64,000 bases of DNA from Scrofimicrobium canadense (GCF_009696615.1 NZ_VULO01000005.1:119824-183823), one strand, 5' to 3'. Positions 16,421 to 26,278 are shown, numbered from the stretch's first letter. Notes: generated from the sequence alone by a model not told the origin. Translations and numbers: made by a program.

Positions 16421-17881
16421 TTGAGATTTAAGCGAGGACTGGCCGCAACCGCGGCTGTGGCGCTTGCAGGACTAGTGAGCGCTTCGGGGGTCGCTTTTGC
16501 TGCGGAAACCGTGGACCCGAACGCAGTGGGCAGCATCAACATTCACAAGTTTGAGCAGCCAGCAACACTAGGTGATGCACCTGACGGTACCGTGCAGAAT
16601 ACTAACGGATTGAAGCCGTTGAAAGATGTCACCTTCAAAGTCGAGAAACTGAAGTGTGTGGACCTGTCTACCAATGCCGGCTGGGAAAAGGCCTCTCAGA
16701 TGGTGGATTCGCTCAAGGCTTCGACCGACAAATTCGCCTGGGCACCTACGGGTTGTGACCTGGTGGATGCGAAGTCTGCAAAAACCGATGCCGACGGTGA
16801 TGCACTGTTCGCGGACCTTGCGGTCGGCCAGTACCTGGTGACTGAGTCCTACTCGGGCGACCTGGGCATCAAGGTTGCCCCGCCGTTCTTGGTGACGGTG
16901 CCTCTGGCGACCAAAGCTGGTGATTGGAACTACAACGTTCACATCTACCCGAAGAACACGGTGTCTTCTATTGAGAAAACCGCTGACGACTCCAAGGTGG
17001 TGAAGGTCGGGGATAAGGTCTCGTTCACGATAACCACAGGCCTTCCCGCCGGAAACCTAACCAAATATGTCATTACGGACACTCTGCACAAAGGTCTGAC
17101 CTATGATAGCTTGAGCATCAAGGCTGGCACTACGACGTTCATTGAAGGTACTGATTACGAAGTCACCGGCTCCGTGGTTGTTACCTTCAAACAGGCGGGT
17201 CTCGCCAAACTGATGGCTGCTCAACAGGCCGGCGCGTCCAAGGTTGAGACCACCATCGAGACTACCCTCAATGCAGACGGCATTAATGGCATCACCAACG
17301 AGGCCAGCTACACCATCGACGACGGCAACGGTGAGCACACCGTGAGCACCGATCCGGGCGCCAAAGTCGAGGTGAAGATGGGCACAAGGGCATTCTCAAA
17401 GGTCAGCGAGAAAAGCGCAAAGCTGGCAGGCGCGAAGTTCGAGGTCTACTGGACCAACACTCCCGTGTTCAGTAAGACCAACCGCATCACGGGCCTCGAC
17501 GGCATGACAAAAGACGACCTTTTGGTTTCGGACGCTACCGGGGCGTTCTCGGCAAAGGGATTGCGTTACACCGACTGGGCGAAGAATACGCAGCTGACCT
17601 GTGATGATTCTACCAGCGGCACGGTCAACCCCGACTGCAAATACTACTGGCTAGTTGAGACCGAGGCTCCCAACGGCTACCAGCCGCTGGCTGCGCCAGT
17701 GATGTTCAAGGTCAACGCTGATACCAGCGCAACCGAGATCGTGAACGTTTCCACCGCTTCGGTGACTGGCACCCTGCCTTTAACCGGTATGAGCGGAATC
17801 ATCTTGATGGTTCTGGTTGGTGGCTTGGTGCTCGGTGGAGCGGGCTACGGCATGTACCGGGTTGCCCGGACCAAGGCCTAA
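16421..17881 (+). CDS. LPxTG-anchored major pilin (SpaA/FimA type)
   Basis: Start TTG 16421 with GAGGGGG upstream; 486 residues. A Sec signal peptide (LAATAAVALAGLVSASGVAFA) is followed by mature sequence from about residue 29. The pilin motif HIYPKN (Lys about 178, the sortase acceptor) and the E-box VETEAPNGY (about 412) are present, with Ig-like isopeptide domains between. The C-terminus is LPLTG (about 451) plus a membrane helix and a basic tail. Pilin sortase polymerises such subunits through the YPKN lysine (family knowledge). This is the shaft of the pilus encoded with the adhesin and sortase downstream. Confidence 0.95.
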   Translation: MRFKRGLAATAAVALAGLVSASGVAFAAETVDPNAVGSINIHKFEQPATLGDAPDGTVQNTNGLKPLKDVTFKVEKLKCVDLSTNAGWEKASQMVDSLKASTDKFAWAPTGCDLVDAKSAKTDADGDALFADLAVGQYLVTESYSGDLGIKVAPPFLVTVPLATKAGDWNYNVHIYPKNTVSSIEKTADDSKVVKVGDKVSFTITTGLPAGNLTKYVITDTLHKGLTYDSLSIKAGTTTFIEGTDYEVTGSVVVTFKQAGLAKLMAAQQAGASKVETTIETTLNADGINGITNEASYTIDDGNGEHTVSTDPGAKVEVKMGTRAFSKVSEKSAKLAGAKFEVYWTNTPVFSKTNRITGLDGMTKDDLLVSDATGAFSAKGLRYTDWAKNTQLTCDDSTSGTVNPDCKYYWLVETEAPNGYQPLAAPVMFKVNADTSATEIVNVSTASVTGTLPLTGMSGIILMVLVGGLVLGGAGYGMYRVARTKA

Positions 17882-17908
17882 CACCTCCCGTATTTTCTAG
17901 TGCCCTAA

Positions 17909-17947
17909 GCGGGTGCCCCGTACTTCGATTGAGTGCGGGGCACCCGC
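17909..17947 (+). repeat. Strong stem-loop after the pilin gene
   Basis: GCGGGTGCCCCG (17909-17920) pairs perfectly with CGGGGCACCCGC (17936-17947). No T tract follows, so it may protect the pilin mRNA 3' end or attenuate read-through to the adhesin. A weaker pair, GGCACGGACC near 17985 with GGACCGTGCC near 18034, lies further on in the 295-bp gap. Confidence 0.6.
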
Positions 17948-18176
17948 CAGGAGCAAGAGGACCTTCAAGTATTTGTTCATTACTGGCACGGACCATTGAG
18001 TTAGGTTTTTGATTCAACTTCTGATCGCAGATCGGACCGTGCCACAAATACACACAGTTCAAGGCACGGTCTTACTCACAAGCGCAGTGAGCCAGTGTCT
18101 CTATACGAGTCGAGTGACTCTGAACTTCACTCCGATTAGTTAGTTTCTACGGTCTTTCATTTGGGGGAGAGAACGC

Positions 18177-21100
18177 ATGCACTTCGGAAGACGTACGTGG
18201 GCGGCAATCGCCGCCGTGGCATCTCTGGTTACGGGTGGCATGGCTGCTGCATATGCTGCCGGAGAAGGACAGCCTCAGAGCGGTCCGCAGCCTGCTCAAA
18301 GTGACATGGTTGATGAGAGCGCGTCGGTGATTGATGACCCTCCGGAGGCCAGCGCGCAGGTTGCTCTGGACACGCCGAACCAGGTGGTGGCCCTCTCTGA
18401 GGACCTGACTTGGGAAATGACCGCTACCCTTCCGAGCCCAGGTGCATCTGCGACCTTTGTTCTCCCAGGGCGTGCCGACGATTCGGCTTACGCCAAAATT
18501 GCCACAGATGCCGAGGGGGCTGCGGCATCAGACTTCCACGGAGACCTCGAACTCTTGACGGTTGACGCGGTCGAAGTTTCTAGCGAGGCGGCCGGGGCAC
18601 TCAACGTTGAATGTACCTCTGCCACCGACCTCGCAGGCGGAGTTGTGCTCCCCACCATAGCGTGGGGCAGCGACTGCGGCGCGGATACCACCGCTGTGAA
18701 GGTGACACCAGCCGACGGGGTTGATACAGCCGAAGCGAAAGTTACTGTGACGGCGCGGGCCAACGGAGCCGAAGAAGGCGACACATTTGTGGCTTGGGCG
18801 GCAGCATTCGATGATTCAGACAATGCCACCTCTCCGGAAGACGTGGTGCCTGCGGCGGTGGCAATCGAGGGTAACAGTCAAGATGGCGGGTCGTCGGTGC
18901 AAGAGTCATCGGACGGCAACGCCGCGGCGGTAGCACCTGCGGAAGCACCTACCGCAACTCCCAGAGGATGCTTCCCTGGGAGCCCAGTTGATGATGTTAG
19001 AGGATTTTTGCATCTTAAAGATGGGACGCCTATCCCAGGCATCAAGGTTCAAATCTATTTCCGCAATGACGATGGCACCAAAGGGTGGTCCATAAATCCC
19101 CCTGCCGTCACCAACGCGAAGGGTTACTTCAACCTCACGCTTCCTCGAAGGAATGAGAAATGGCTAGTCGTCATTGACAAGGACTCGGTTAACAAGGTAC
19201 TCGGTTCCAACTGGAAGCTGATCCAAAGGAATCTCGAAGAGGCAATCGGTCCGGCTTACAATTGTAATGGGACGGAGTTCCACTACGTGTTCGACGGGAA
19301 GCTGGGCGGCGGCGGCAACGAGGGCGGCACAGGAGAGAGCGCCGGCGGCGGGACAGCCACGCCTGCCAAGATAAACGTGAAGAAGGGCGTAAGCGGGGCG
19401 CAAGGGATAGAAAACACCAAGGTCTACGCCACGAAGGCCGATGTCCCGGACGTCATAGAAATCATTTCCGAAACAAAGACCTCCAATAATCAGACGGCGA
19501 CTTCCTTCACCTTCAAGGACCAGCCCGGTGGCGGTGGAAACGTGAAGTGGGACTACTGTCAAAGAGAGGAGTCCAATGGCGCAGTTTTCGGTAGACACAC
19601 GTTTAAGACGCAACCGACCGATGGACAGCAGCTCTTCTTCGATGGGTATAACGTCCCGGCTGGAGCGGGCAGCACTGCCGTGGCGGCCAAGTTCTCCGTT
19701 GTCTGCAGAGGCACACTAGACACTTCGGAGATCCGTAATGGCGCCACCCACACAGACACGGTCACGGTGGTGTCGCAGGGCTCAGCATCTGCGCCAGGCG
19801 AGACAGACTATGCCTACTGGACGTCGTCGCAGACGTTCACGGCCGAGCTCGCGAAGACCGGGATCGTGAGCGGCACTGTGAAGGATGATGCAGGCTCTCT
19901 GATCGAGGATGTCAGTGTAACGCTTATGGAGGTAGTAAACGGCGAAAAGACGCCCGTGCTGTCGGTGGCGACAGAAGACGATGGCACCTACAAGTTCCCG
20001 GACTTGGATCCCGGACAGTACTGGGTCGAGTTCCAGGCGCCGCTGGAAGACGGAAAAGTATGGAAGTGGCTGGACCCCGAGAACGGCAAGAGTGAGGCCC
20101 TCACCGTGGTGAAAGCCCAGGAGACCGTGCAAGACGCCGTAGGGCAGTGGGTTGAGGCTACGAGCGGCACCATCAGCGGGACCGTTGAGGTTGACTGGGC
20201 CGGCTTCTCTCCGACAGATGCGACGTTTGTCCCCGCTGAGGGAGTCGACGTGAGCCTGTACAATGGTGACCCGTCCTCGAGTGGACAGCTGATAAAGACA
20301 GTTCCGACGGAGAATGATGGGTCATATACGTTCAACGATGTCGACTACGGTGCGGATTACTACCTGAAGTTCGACAAGGCTACGCTGCCAACCAACATTC
20401 CAGCGGGTACTGAATGGGTGTGGCTAGATGCGGCCATCAATGCTGAAGGTGTGTCCAAGACGCCGTTGACGCTTGACAAGAGCAACAGGGCGCCCGAGGT
20501 AAACGCACAGGCAAGATTGGAACGTGCGACGGTGCCAGCGGTGCCAGAGCTGACGGTGCAAAAGGGAGTGCTGGACCCGAACACTGGGGATATCGCGGGT
20601 GACGTGGTCTACAGTGGTGACCTTTCAGGTCAGGTGGAAACTGTGACCGCGCAGATCAAGAACACCGGTGAAGTGGCTCTGGAAAACCTGAAGTTCCGGG
20701 ATTCTAACCAGGACGGCCCCAAGGTTACATGGCAGGATTGCGAGAAGTTTGATACTGGCGGAGTTTCTGGGGGTAATGTCTATACGTTCTCTGGCGATGA
20801 TCAAATCGAGCCGAATGTCGATGTTGACGTGAAGCTTGAAAACGGTGAGTCCCTGCAGTGTCAGGGGTCACTCGACCTGGCTGAACTTGCTAAGGGCGAT
20901 CACCAGGATTCGCTGATGATTTGGGCAAATGGATCCGCGGATCAGCTAGGAGAGGCAACGTTCACGGCGTCCGTGGATGACGGTCCTGATAGCGGCCTCG
21001 CGGTTTCCAAGGGTGTCCTCAAGGACGGAAAGATTGAGTCCTCGTCCTACTTGTTGTACCAGGAAGAACACACGATTACGGCCCGGATAACGAACAATAC

Positions 21101-21488
21101 GGGAACCGAACTTAGCGGTGCTTCGCTGATTGATACGACTGATGAGGGTCCAGAGGTTGATGGCCTCAGCAATAGTTGTTCGTGGAACGTGGGCGGCGAT
21201 GGTCTCGGGACTCTTGATGTTTCTGGCTCCGTTGACTGCCAGGGAAGTCTGCTGATGGACGAATTCGTCCACCAAGATACCGTGACGGTTCAGGCGCACG
21301 ACGAGGACGGAAAGGTCTACAAGTCGTTTGCGACCTTCAATGCAAAGTCAGGTGGCAGTTTGCCCAGGGCCGGCATGTTCGGGATAGCAGCGTTCGTGGT
21401 TGTTGGGGGCCTGATCGTCCTAAGTTCGCTAGGTGGCGTGTCGCTACTGGGGCGAAAGCCCAAACGTGCCTACTCTGCCAGGCACTGA
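18177..21488 (+). CDS. Large pilus tip or minor-pilin adhesin, LPRAG-anchored
   Basis: A 1,103-residue exported protein. ATG 18177 follows GGGGGAGAG. A signal peptide (TWAAIAAVASLVTGGMAAAYA) opens it. An Ala/Asp-rich N-terminal region is followed by several beta-sandwich modules: carboxypeptidase-like or SdrD-B-like repeats (GTVKDDAGSLIEDVSVTLME, then DDGTYKFPDLDPGQY; a second at about 680-740 with DGSYTFNDVDYGADYY) and later DUF11-like repeats. The sorting signal is LPRAG at about 1062, followed by a membrane helix and a basic end. It is likely the adhesive subunit attached to the upstream pilin shaft; the ligand is unknown. Confidence 0.88.
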   Translation: MHFGRRTWAAIAAVASLVTGGMAAAYAAGEGQPQSGPQPAQSDMVDESASVIDDPPEASAQVALDTPNQVVALSEDLTWEMTATLPSPGASATFVLPGRADDSAYAKIATDAEGAAASDFHGDLELLTVDAVEVSSEAAGALNVECTSATDLAGGVVLPTIAWGSDCGADTTAVKVTPADGVDTAEAKVTVTARANGAEEGDTFVAWAAAFDDSDNATSPEDVVPAAVAIEGNSQDGGSSVQESSDGNAAAVAPAEAPTATPRGCFPGSPVDDVRGFLHLKDGTPIPGIKVQIYFRNDDGTKGWSINPPAVTNAKGYFNLTLPRRNEKWLVVIDKDSVNKVLGSNWKLIQRNLEEAIGPAYNCNGTEFHYVFDGKLGGGGNEGGTGESAGGGTATPAKINVKKGVSGAQGIENTKVYATKADVPDVIEIISETKTSNNQTATSFTFKDQPGGGGNVKWDYCQREESNGAVFGRHTFKTQPTDGQQLFFDGYNVPAGAGSTAVAAKFSVVCRGTLDTSEIRNGATHTDTVTVVSQGSASAPGETDYAYWTSSQTFTAELAKTGIVSGTVKDDAGSLIEDVSVTLMEVVNGEKTPVLSVATEDDGTYKFPDLDPGQYWVEFQAPLEDGKVWKWLDPENGKSEALTVVKAQETVQDAVGQWVEATSGTISGTVEVDWAGFSPTDATFVPAEGVDVSLYNGDPSSSGQLIKTVPTENDGSYTFNDVDYGADYYLKFDKATLPTNIPAGTEWVWLDAAINAEGVSKTPLTLDKSNRAPEVNAQARLERATVPAVPELTVQKGVLDPNTGDIAGDVVYSGDLSGQVETVTAQIKNTGEVALENLKFRDSNQDGPKVTWQDCEKFDTGGVSGGNVYTFSGDDQIEPNVDVDVKLENGESLQCQGSLDLAELAKGDHQDSLMIWANGSADQLGEATFTASVDDGPDSGLAVSKGVLKDGKIESSSYLLYQEEHTITARITNNTGTELSGASLIDTTDEGPEVDGLSNSCSWNVGGDGLGTLDVSGSVDCQGSLLMDEFVHQDTVTVQAHDEDGKVYKSFATFNAKSGGSLPRAGMFGIAAFVVVGGLIVLSSLGGVSLLGRKPKRAYSARH

Positions 21489-21561
21489 AACAATAAAATA
21501 ATAAGGGCTCAAAAAGCCGAGTTGGTTCTTCGACTGCGCCATTTTAGGAGGGGTGACATGT

Positions 21562-22716
21562 ATGTCTGTTCAATGGCGCAGTCGCGCGGCCGTTAGAGAT
21601 AGTGCGGGTATGCGGTCACGCCCCCAGCATGCCGTAACGGGACGAACAAGCAGGACTCGGCGCCTCCCAAAGAGGACAGACCGCGCTGTTGTTCCCGAGT
21701 TCCAAGTGGGAATGACCGGCGAACCGGGGGGGCCAGGCTTCACTGACCCCCTCGTTGGGGGACCTCCGCAGCCGGAACTGTCGCCTGAGGAAGTGAAAGC
21801 GGCCGCTAAACGTAAACAGCGCGCGATTCTGGCTCTGACACTGGTCATGTTGATCGGTATCGGTGTCATCGTGTATCCGTTCGCTGGGGGCTGGTTCAAC
21901 TCAAAAAAGCAGGCTGAAGCGGTCACCGGTTACGTGGATGCTATTGAGAGTGCGGACGTTCAGGTGATGCTAGAGAAGGCCCGTGAGTACAACGCGAACC
22001 TCCCGGTCATGCCGATTGGCGACTATTACACAGAGGTAGCGCAATACCCTCCCGAATACCAAGAGTATTTGGCGCTTCCAGGGTCCACCGTGATGGGACG
22101 ACTTACCATCCCAAAGATTGAAGTGGATCTCCCGATCTACCACGGCACCTCGGACGATGTGCTGATGAAGGGCGTAGGCCACCTGTACGGGACGCACCTG
22201 CCGGTCGGTGGACCGTCAACCCATGCAGCCCTGTCGGCACATTCGGGGATGCTGGATAAACGCATGTTTGACCGCCTACCCGAATTGAAGGTCGGTGACC
22301 ACTTCTTCATTAACGTGCTGGGTGAAGAACTGGCATACCAAGTTGTGAGCACTGAGGTATACACCCCGGAAGAAGGTGTCGAACATATTGTGCGCGTCCC
22401 AGGGGAAGACCTGGTTACGCTAATCACCTGTACACCCTATGGGATTAATACGCACAGACTGCTCGTTACTGGGAGTCGTGTGGATGGGCCAGCGAAGAAG
22501 CTTGGCTACGAAATTGGACCCACGGGGATGGTGGAGCGCCCCTGGTGGATTTGGCCTCTAATCGTCTTAGTTCTGATTGCGATCGGCATCGGCGCGTACG
22601 TCCTCCAAAAAGTAAAGAGGCAGTCCGCGGCGCGTCTGCACGACCAGGACGTAGACGACAAGGGGCTCTTCTTGGAGGGGGCTTCAGTGGGTGACCCTCC
22701 GGCTGACAGGATGTAG
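21562..22716 (+). CDS. Class C (pilin) sortase
   Basis: ATG 21562 sits 8 nt after AGGAGGGG; an upstream GTG at 21553 overlaps that site and is unlikely. 384 residues. There is an unusually long cytoplasmic N-terminus of about 85 residues, then a membrane helix (AILALTLVMLIGIGVIVYPF), the sortase barrel with catalytic His in LSAHSG (about 226), Cys in LITCTPYG (about 289) and Arg in THRLLV, and a second C-terminal helix (WIWPLIVLVLIAIGIGAYVL), as is usual in class C. It should polymerise the pilin at 16421 and attach the adhesin. Confidence 0.95.
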   Translation: MSVQWRSRAAVRDSAGMRSRPQHAVTGRTSRTRRLPKRTDRAVVPEFQVGMTGEPGGPGFTDPLVGGPPQPELSPEEVKAAAKRKQRAILALTLVMLIGIGVIVYPFAGGWFNSKKQAEAVTGYVDAIESADVQVMLEKAREYNANLPVMPIGDYYTEVAQYPPEYQEYLALPGSTVMGRLTIPKIEVDLPIYHGTSDDVLMKGVGHLYGTHLPVGGPSTHAALSAHSGMLDKRMFDRLPELKVGDHFFINVLGEELAYQVVSTEVYTPEEGVEHIVRVPGEDLVTLITCTPYGINTHRLLVTGSRVDGPAKKLGYEIGPTGMVERPWWIWPLIVLVLIAIGIGAYVLQKVKRQSAARLHDQDVDDKGLFLEGASVGDPPADRM

Positions 22717-22828
22717 GTGTCAATTCCGCATCTGTTGCCCGGAGAGTCTGTGTATCAGTGTAGTGAAGCGTGTTTGGAATCCGGGGACTGTGCTTAGAAG
22801 TGTGTAACTGGCCTTATCCGCTGACTGG

Positions 22829-23227
22829 TTGGTCGGCGTGGAAGGTGGGCATGATTCATGTCTGCCCGCACACTGGATGCTGTGGCATCTAAGAAGAAGA
22901 AATCGTGCGTGGAGCCGACGCCGGAGATGGTCGCTGCGGGATCCCCTTCCTGCAGTGGGTGATTTCAGCATCATTCTTGATGGGCAAGGTAGTCCGAAGG
23001 CACTTATTGAAACGACCTTGGTTGAAGTGGTTCCCTTTAACAAAGTGAGTGAAGCTCATGCCTATGGTGAAGGCGAAGACGACCGTAGCTTAGAGTCCTG
23101 GCGCGATATTCATGAGCGTTTTTGGCGTCGCTTTTCTGACAATCCGCGAGGCTATGAGCCTGATATGCCGGTTATTTGTGAGCGGTTTCAACTGCGATAC
23201 CCGCAGCTTTCAGCCGGAGCTGAGTAG
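22829..23227 (+). pseudogene. ASCH-domain protein fragment
   Basis: From about 22955 the frame reads PAVGDFSIILDGQGSPKALI and on through ETTLVEVVPFNKV, GEGEDDRSLESWRDIHERFW, the C-terminal two thirds of an ASCH domain (a probable RNA-binding fold). The residues before it (Arg/Trp-rich) do not match the family and the N-terminal third is absent, so the gene appears truncated. A GGGGACTGTGCTTAGAAG stretch at 22783 looks like a transposon end and may mark the break (weak). Confidence 0.65.
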
Positions 23228-23424
23228 GGCAAAGATGGGGGATAAAAGTGCGATAGCCGGGGCGTTATGGTCGTATTTTCTCTTCCGCTAGTCATTGGAG
23301 TTCTGGGCGATTGGGCTGGGCGGCCTTGTGATCGCATATTTGAGGAATGTCTGCGGTTGATGAGCCAAGTATTTTCTGCTTCAGCAATCGACTTTGTGAG
23401 CCGTCAGAAGGATTCCCTCGGGTG

Positions 23425-23883
23425 CTATTGAACGTAAGTAACCGTGACCTTGGCAGGAGTAGTTTTAGATGACTGCAATTCCTTTGCTACGAGGATCGCT
23501 GTGCCGATACCCGAGAGTGCCCCAATCATCAGATGAGGAAAACGCCATCCGCGCCTTTTGAGGCGCTGACCAAAACGGTATGTCAGGATTTCTCCTCCCA
23601 CTGCGATGGCCCCCACTGCAACTATGCCAGCAACTGCAGCAACTGCTTTGGCGTTGGAGAGTGGTTCTTCTGGTTCTTCATTGCCGAACTCATCCCGATT
23701 CTCCACTACCTTTTTGACGTGCATCAATGCCGTATCAAAGACTGCAACGGAGACTCCGGCAGCGGCCAGGCTTCGCAGGGCAATGTGTCCTCCTTGTGTA
23801 TTGGCCAGATCAGGGGAGGCATACCAGAGAAAGTCATAACCTCCAACTGCAACAGCAGATTTCAACACTCGAGAAGACACCAT
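23425..23883 (-). CDS. Small membrane protein, unknown function
   Basis: I start at ATG 23883 (MVSSRVLKSAVAVGGYDFLW); a longer frame to 24015 begins in unlikely sequence. 152 residues with three hydrophobic stretches (about 33-50, 76-98 and 116-133). The loop VVENRDEFGNEEPEEP is acidic. Small Ala/Gly-rich helices of this kind occur in many actinobacterial membrane proteins and no family was recognised. It lies 138 bp downstream of the TetR gene in the same direction. Confidence 0.6.
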   Translation of the reverse strand: MVSSRVLKSAVAVGGYDFLWYASPDLANTQGGHIALRSLAAAGVSVAVFDTALMHVKKVVENRDEFGNEEPEEPLSNAKAVAAVAGIVAVGAIAVGGEILTYRFGQRLKRRGWRFPHLMIGALSGIGTAILVAKELQSSKTTPAKVTVTYVQ

Positions 23884-24021
23884 GGAGTGAGGGTAGCACA
23901 GAGGCACTTTTCTATTCGCTAGGATTCGGCGAGGCGATCTGTCGCCTACAGTCCGAGGTAGGTTATAGGTCTTCCATCGCGGTTGTCGAATTGTGTGTGA
24001 ACTTGCTGTGCACAATATGTG

Positions 24022-24597
24022 TCACTGCTGGTCGGTATCAGCGAACCTCTCAAGTGACTGCCGAACACTACCGTTGAGAATCTTCTCGAGGCGAGCGACC
24101 AATACGTGGGGGTCTTGCTGCATGCGGTTAGATAGCCACCATAGAACGTGCCCCAAAATGGAGAGTGCGTAGTGGTCAATGACGAAGTCACGGTCATTGC
24201 CGCGCAACGTGATGTCCCCGCCTATCTCAGCGACGATCGCACGCATCATTGCCCTAAACTGTGCAAGAAAGAAGATTTCCAGTTCCTGAATAGAAAGCGC
24301 GTCTATGGCTGCGTAGGTTTGTTGTTGGTTGCTGCGCAGATATATCAGCATGCGTTTCAAACCATCTGCCCACTGGTCATAGGTGGCATGTTGCATGATG
24401 TGCTTGGCAATTTCTTCCTCAAAAGTCCAGGCAGCTAGTTGATAGACGTCAGAAAAGTGATAGTAGAAGGCTTGCCTGGTGATGCCGACGCGTCGGCAGA
24501 GGGAACTGACGGAGACGCGGTCGAGGGGCTGACGGGTCAGCTCGTCTTTTAGAGCATCACGTAATAGCTCGCGTGTCGACCGTCCGGGGTTATCCAT
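24022..24597 (-). CDS. TetR-family regulator (DhaS-like)
   Basis: 191 residues, ATG 24597. The N-terminal helix-turn-helix includes VSSLCRRVGITRQAFYYHFS with the TetR signature FYYHF. The C-terminal effector domain is helical, with conserved-type blocks AIDALSIQELEIFFLAQF and HVLWWLSNRMQ as in dihydroxyacetone-kinase-type regulators. It is divergent from the DUF5692 gene, and a perfect 12-bp inverted repeat lies between them at 24675-24710. It probably represses both promoters; the inducer is unknown. Confidence 0.9.
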   Translation of the reverse strand: MDNPGRSTRELLRDALKDELTRQPLDRVSVSSLCRRVGITRQAFYYHFSDVYQLAAWTFEEEIAKHIMQHATYDQWADGLKRMLIYLRSNQQQTYAAIDALSIQELEIFFLAQFRAMMRAIVAEIGGDITLRGNDRDFVIDHYALSILGHVLWWLSNRMQQDPHVLVARLEKILNGSVRQSLERFADTDQQ

Positions 24598-24674
24598 CTG
24601 TCACCGTCCATAAGGAGTTGGCCGTTATGGGTCCATTGTCCCTCACGCATTGCGATGCTGCAGTGAATCACCTT

Positions 24675-24710
24675 CGTCATTAGACACTTGTTCCACACTG
24701 TCTAATGACG
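24675..24710. promoter_or_regulatory. Perfect 12-bp palindromic operator
   Basis: CGTCATTAGACA and TGTCTAATGACG are exact inverted copies with a 12-bp spacer, in the divergent region between the TetR gene and the DUF5692 gene. This is the probable binding site of the adjacent TetR protein. Confidence 0.75.
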
Positions 24711-24807
24711 CCTATCCACTGGGAATTATAACGTGATAGTGAAGCTCGAATCGGGCTGCTCGATCATGTTCCGGACATCCCCCGGGACCCGTTATTAGGA
24801 GGCAAAG

Positions 24808-25782
24808 GTGTTCCTCTTTGAATCAATCCCATGGTATTCATGGCTGGCGTGGTTTGGCGTGTTAGCCGCGCTCATAGGTTTCAATGAACTGACGAGGCGT
24901 TCCAAAGCAGGTGGTCTCATTTTCTTTGTCGCGCTTCCAATAATCTTGACCATTTTTGTGTGGCCTACAACCGCCGGGCCAGACTCCTCCACGGGCACCT
25001 GGTTCCACTGGGTCAAAGTGTATTCCGCATTGGCTGGATGCCTTGGTTTCATGGCCATTCGATATTTCCCGAAGCTCTCGCGGAACCGGTGGGCACTGAT
25101 GTTCCCACCGGCTATTTTGGCGATCAATATTCTGGAAGCGTGTATTCGTGATTTCCAGGTAGGAGCGCTGGGAGCTGACGGAGTGGTGGATGGCGTCTAC
25201 ATGCTTTCCGGCTCATGGAACTGGATGAATGGCATTGCTGGAATCATCAATCTCGTGACCATTTGTGGGTGGATGGGCATCATTATTTCCAGGGATAAAG
25301 CCAAAGATATGATCTGGCCGGACATGTTGTGGTTCTGGATTATTGCATACGATTTGTGGAACTTTGCTTACGTATACAACTGCGTGGGGGATCACTCTTT
25401 CTACGCGGGGGCTGCACTGTTGATTTCATGTACTATCCCTGCATTCTTCATCAAAAAGGGCGCATGGTTACAACACCGCGCACATACGCTGGCCCTGTGG
25501 ATGATGTTCACTATGGCGGTTCCTGCATTCGTGACAGATTCACAGTTTGCCGTGAACTCTTCCGGCAATCCTGTAGCCCTGTTCTCAGTCTCGTTCATCG
25601 CCTTGGCAGCAAATATCGCAGTGCTAATCTACCAAGTCCGAACCATCATTCACTATCACCGCAATCCACTCACACAGGAACTCTATACACACCTGTCCCA
25701 ATACAAAGAGGTGCGCGAAACTAATATGCAGGCCGGAGACCGCGACTCCGATCTTGGTTTAGAACTGAAAGTGAAAATCTGA
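24808..25782 (+). CDS. DUF5692-like polytopic membrane protein
   Basis: GTG 24808 follows AGGAGG. 324 residues with about seven to eight hydrophobic helices, rich in Trp (SGSWNWMNGIAGIINL, MIWPDMLWFWIIAYDLWNFA) and a charged cytoplasmic tail (RETNMQAGDRDSDLGLEL). The pattern matches what I know of the DUF5692 family, whose role is undefined. Being alone under a divergent TetR with a strong palindrome suggests an inducible transporter or membrane stress function (inference). Confidence 0.7.
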   Translation: MFLFESIPWYSWLAWFGVLAALIGFNELTRRSKAGGLIFFVALPIILTIFVWPTTAGPDSSTGTWFHWVKVYSALAGCLGFMAIRYFPKLSRNRWALMFPPAILAINILEACIRDFQVGALGADGVVDGVYMLSGSWNWMNGIAGIINLVTICGWMGIIISRDKAKDMIWPDMLWFWIIAYDLWNFAYVYNCVGDHSFYAGAALLISCTIPAFFIKKGAWLQHRAHTLALWMMFTMAVPAFVTDSQFAVNSSGNPVALFSVSFIALAANIAVLIYQVRTIIHYHRNPLTQELYTHLSQYKEVRETNMQAGDRDSDLGLELKVKI

Positions 25783-25927
25783 ACTTGGCGTAGATTGAAA
25801 CAGGAGATGTAGCCAGGAGGGGTTTTAAAGAATAAGCACCCACAGTAGGGTAGTGAGAGACGGGGGGACGCAATGGCGTAGCCTTTGACCTCACTACTAT
25901 TCCTCGCACAATGATCGGATAAACCTT

Positions 25928-26278
25928 GTGGAACTAAAACTTGCTGACAGAGTATTCATTGTGACAGGTGGCTCTCGTGGGATAGGTAAAGCGGCAGTTT
26001 TAGCATTGCTACGTGAGGGTGCACATGTAGCAGTCTGTGCGCGTTCGGAAGAGCCCCTCCAGGTTCTCTTAGATCAGGCGTCAGCCCTTTCAGGTGAGTT
26101 GATCTGTATGAGAGCAGATGTGACGCGCGCCGAACAAATGGACATATTAGTGTCTAATACTGTTTCTCAATTGGGCAAAATCGATGGCTTACTGGTCAGT
26201 GCGGGCCCGGGCACCATGGGGACAAACCCTGCAGATATTAAAAAGTCCTTAACGAATCTAGGACGGAGAATCCAATGA
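25928..26278 (+). pseudogene. Short-chain dehydrogenase, N-terminal fragment
   Basis: GTG 25928. 116 residues keep the Rossmann NAD(P)-binding start (VTGGSRGIGKAAV) and the DVTR and SAGP elements, but the reading ends before the catalytic Ser and YxxxK, where a full SDR would have about 250 residues. The last residues (KKSLTNLGRRIQ) do not fit. The break at about 26250 adjoins an inverted fragment of another gene, so a rearrangement truncated it. Confidence 0.8.

Noticed and set aside
22720..23043. 107-residue minus-strand frame ending in QTRFTTLIHRLSGQQ
   Set aside because: Antisense to the ASCH fragment for much of its length and without a start site. A transposase-like look is possible but cannot be shown; only a possible transposon-end sequence at 22783 was noted.
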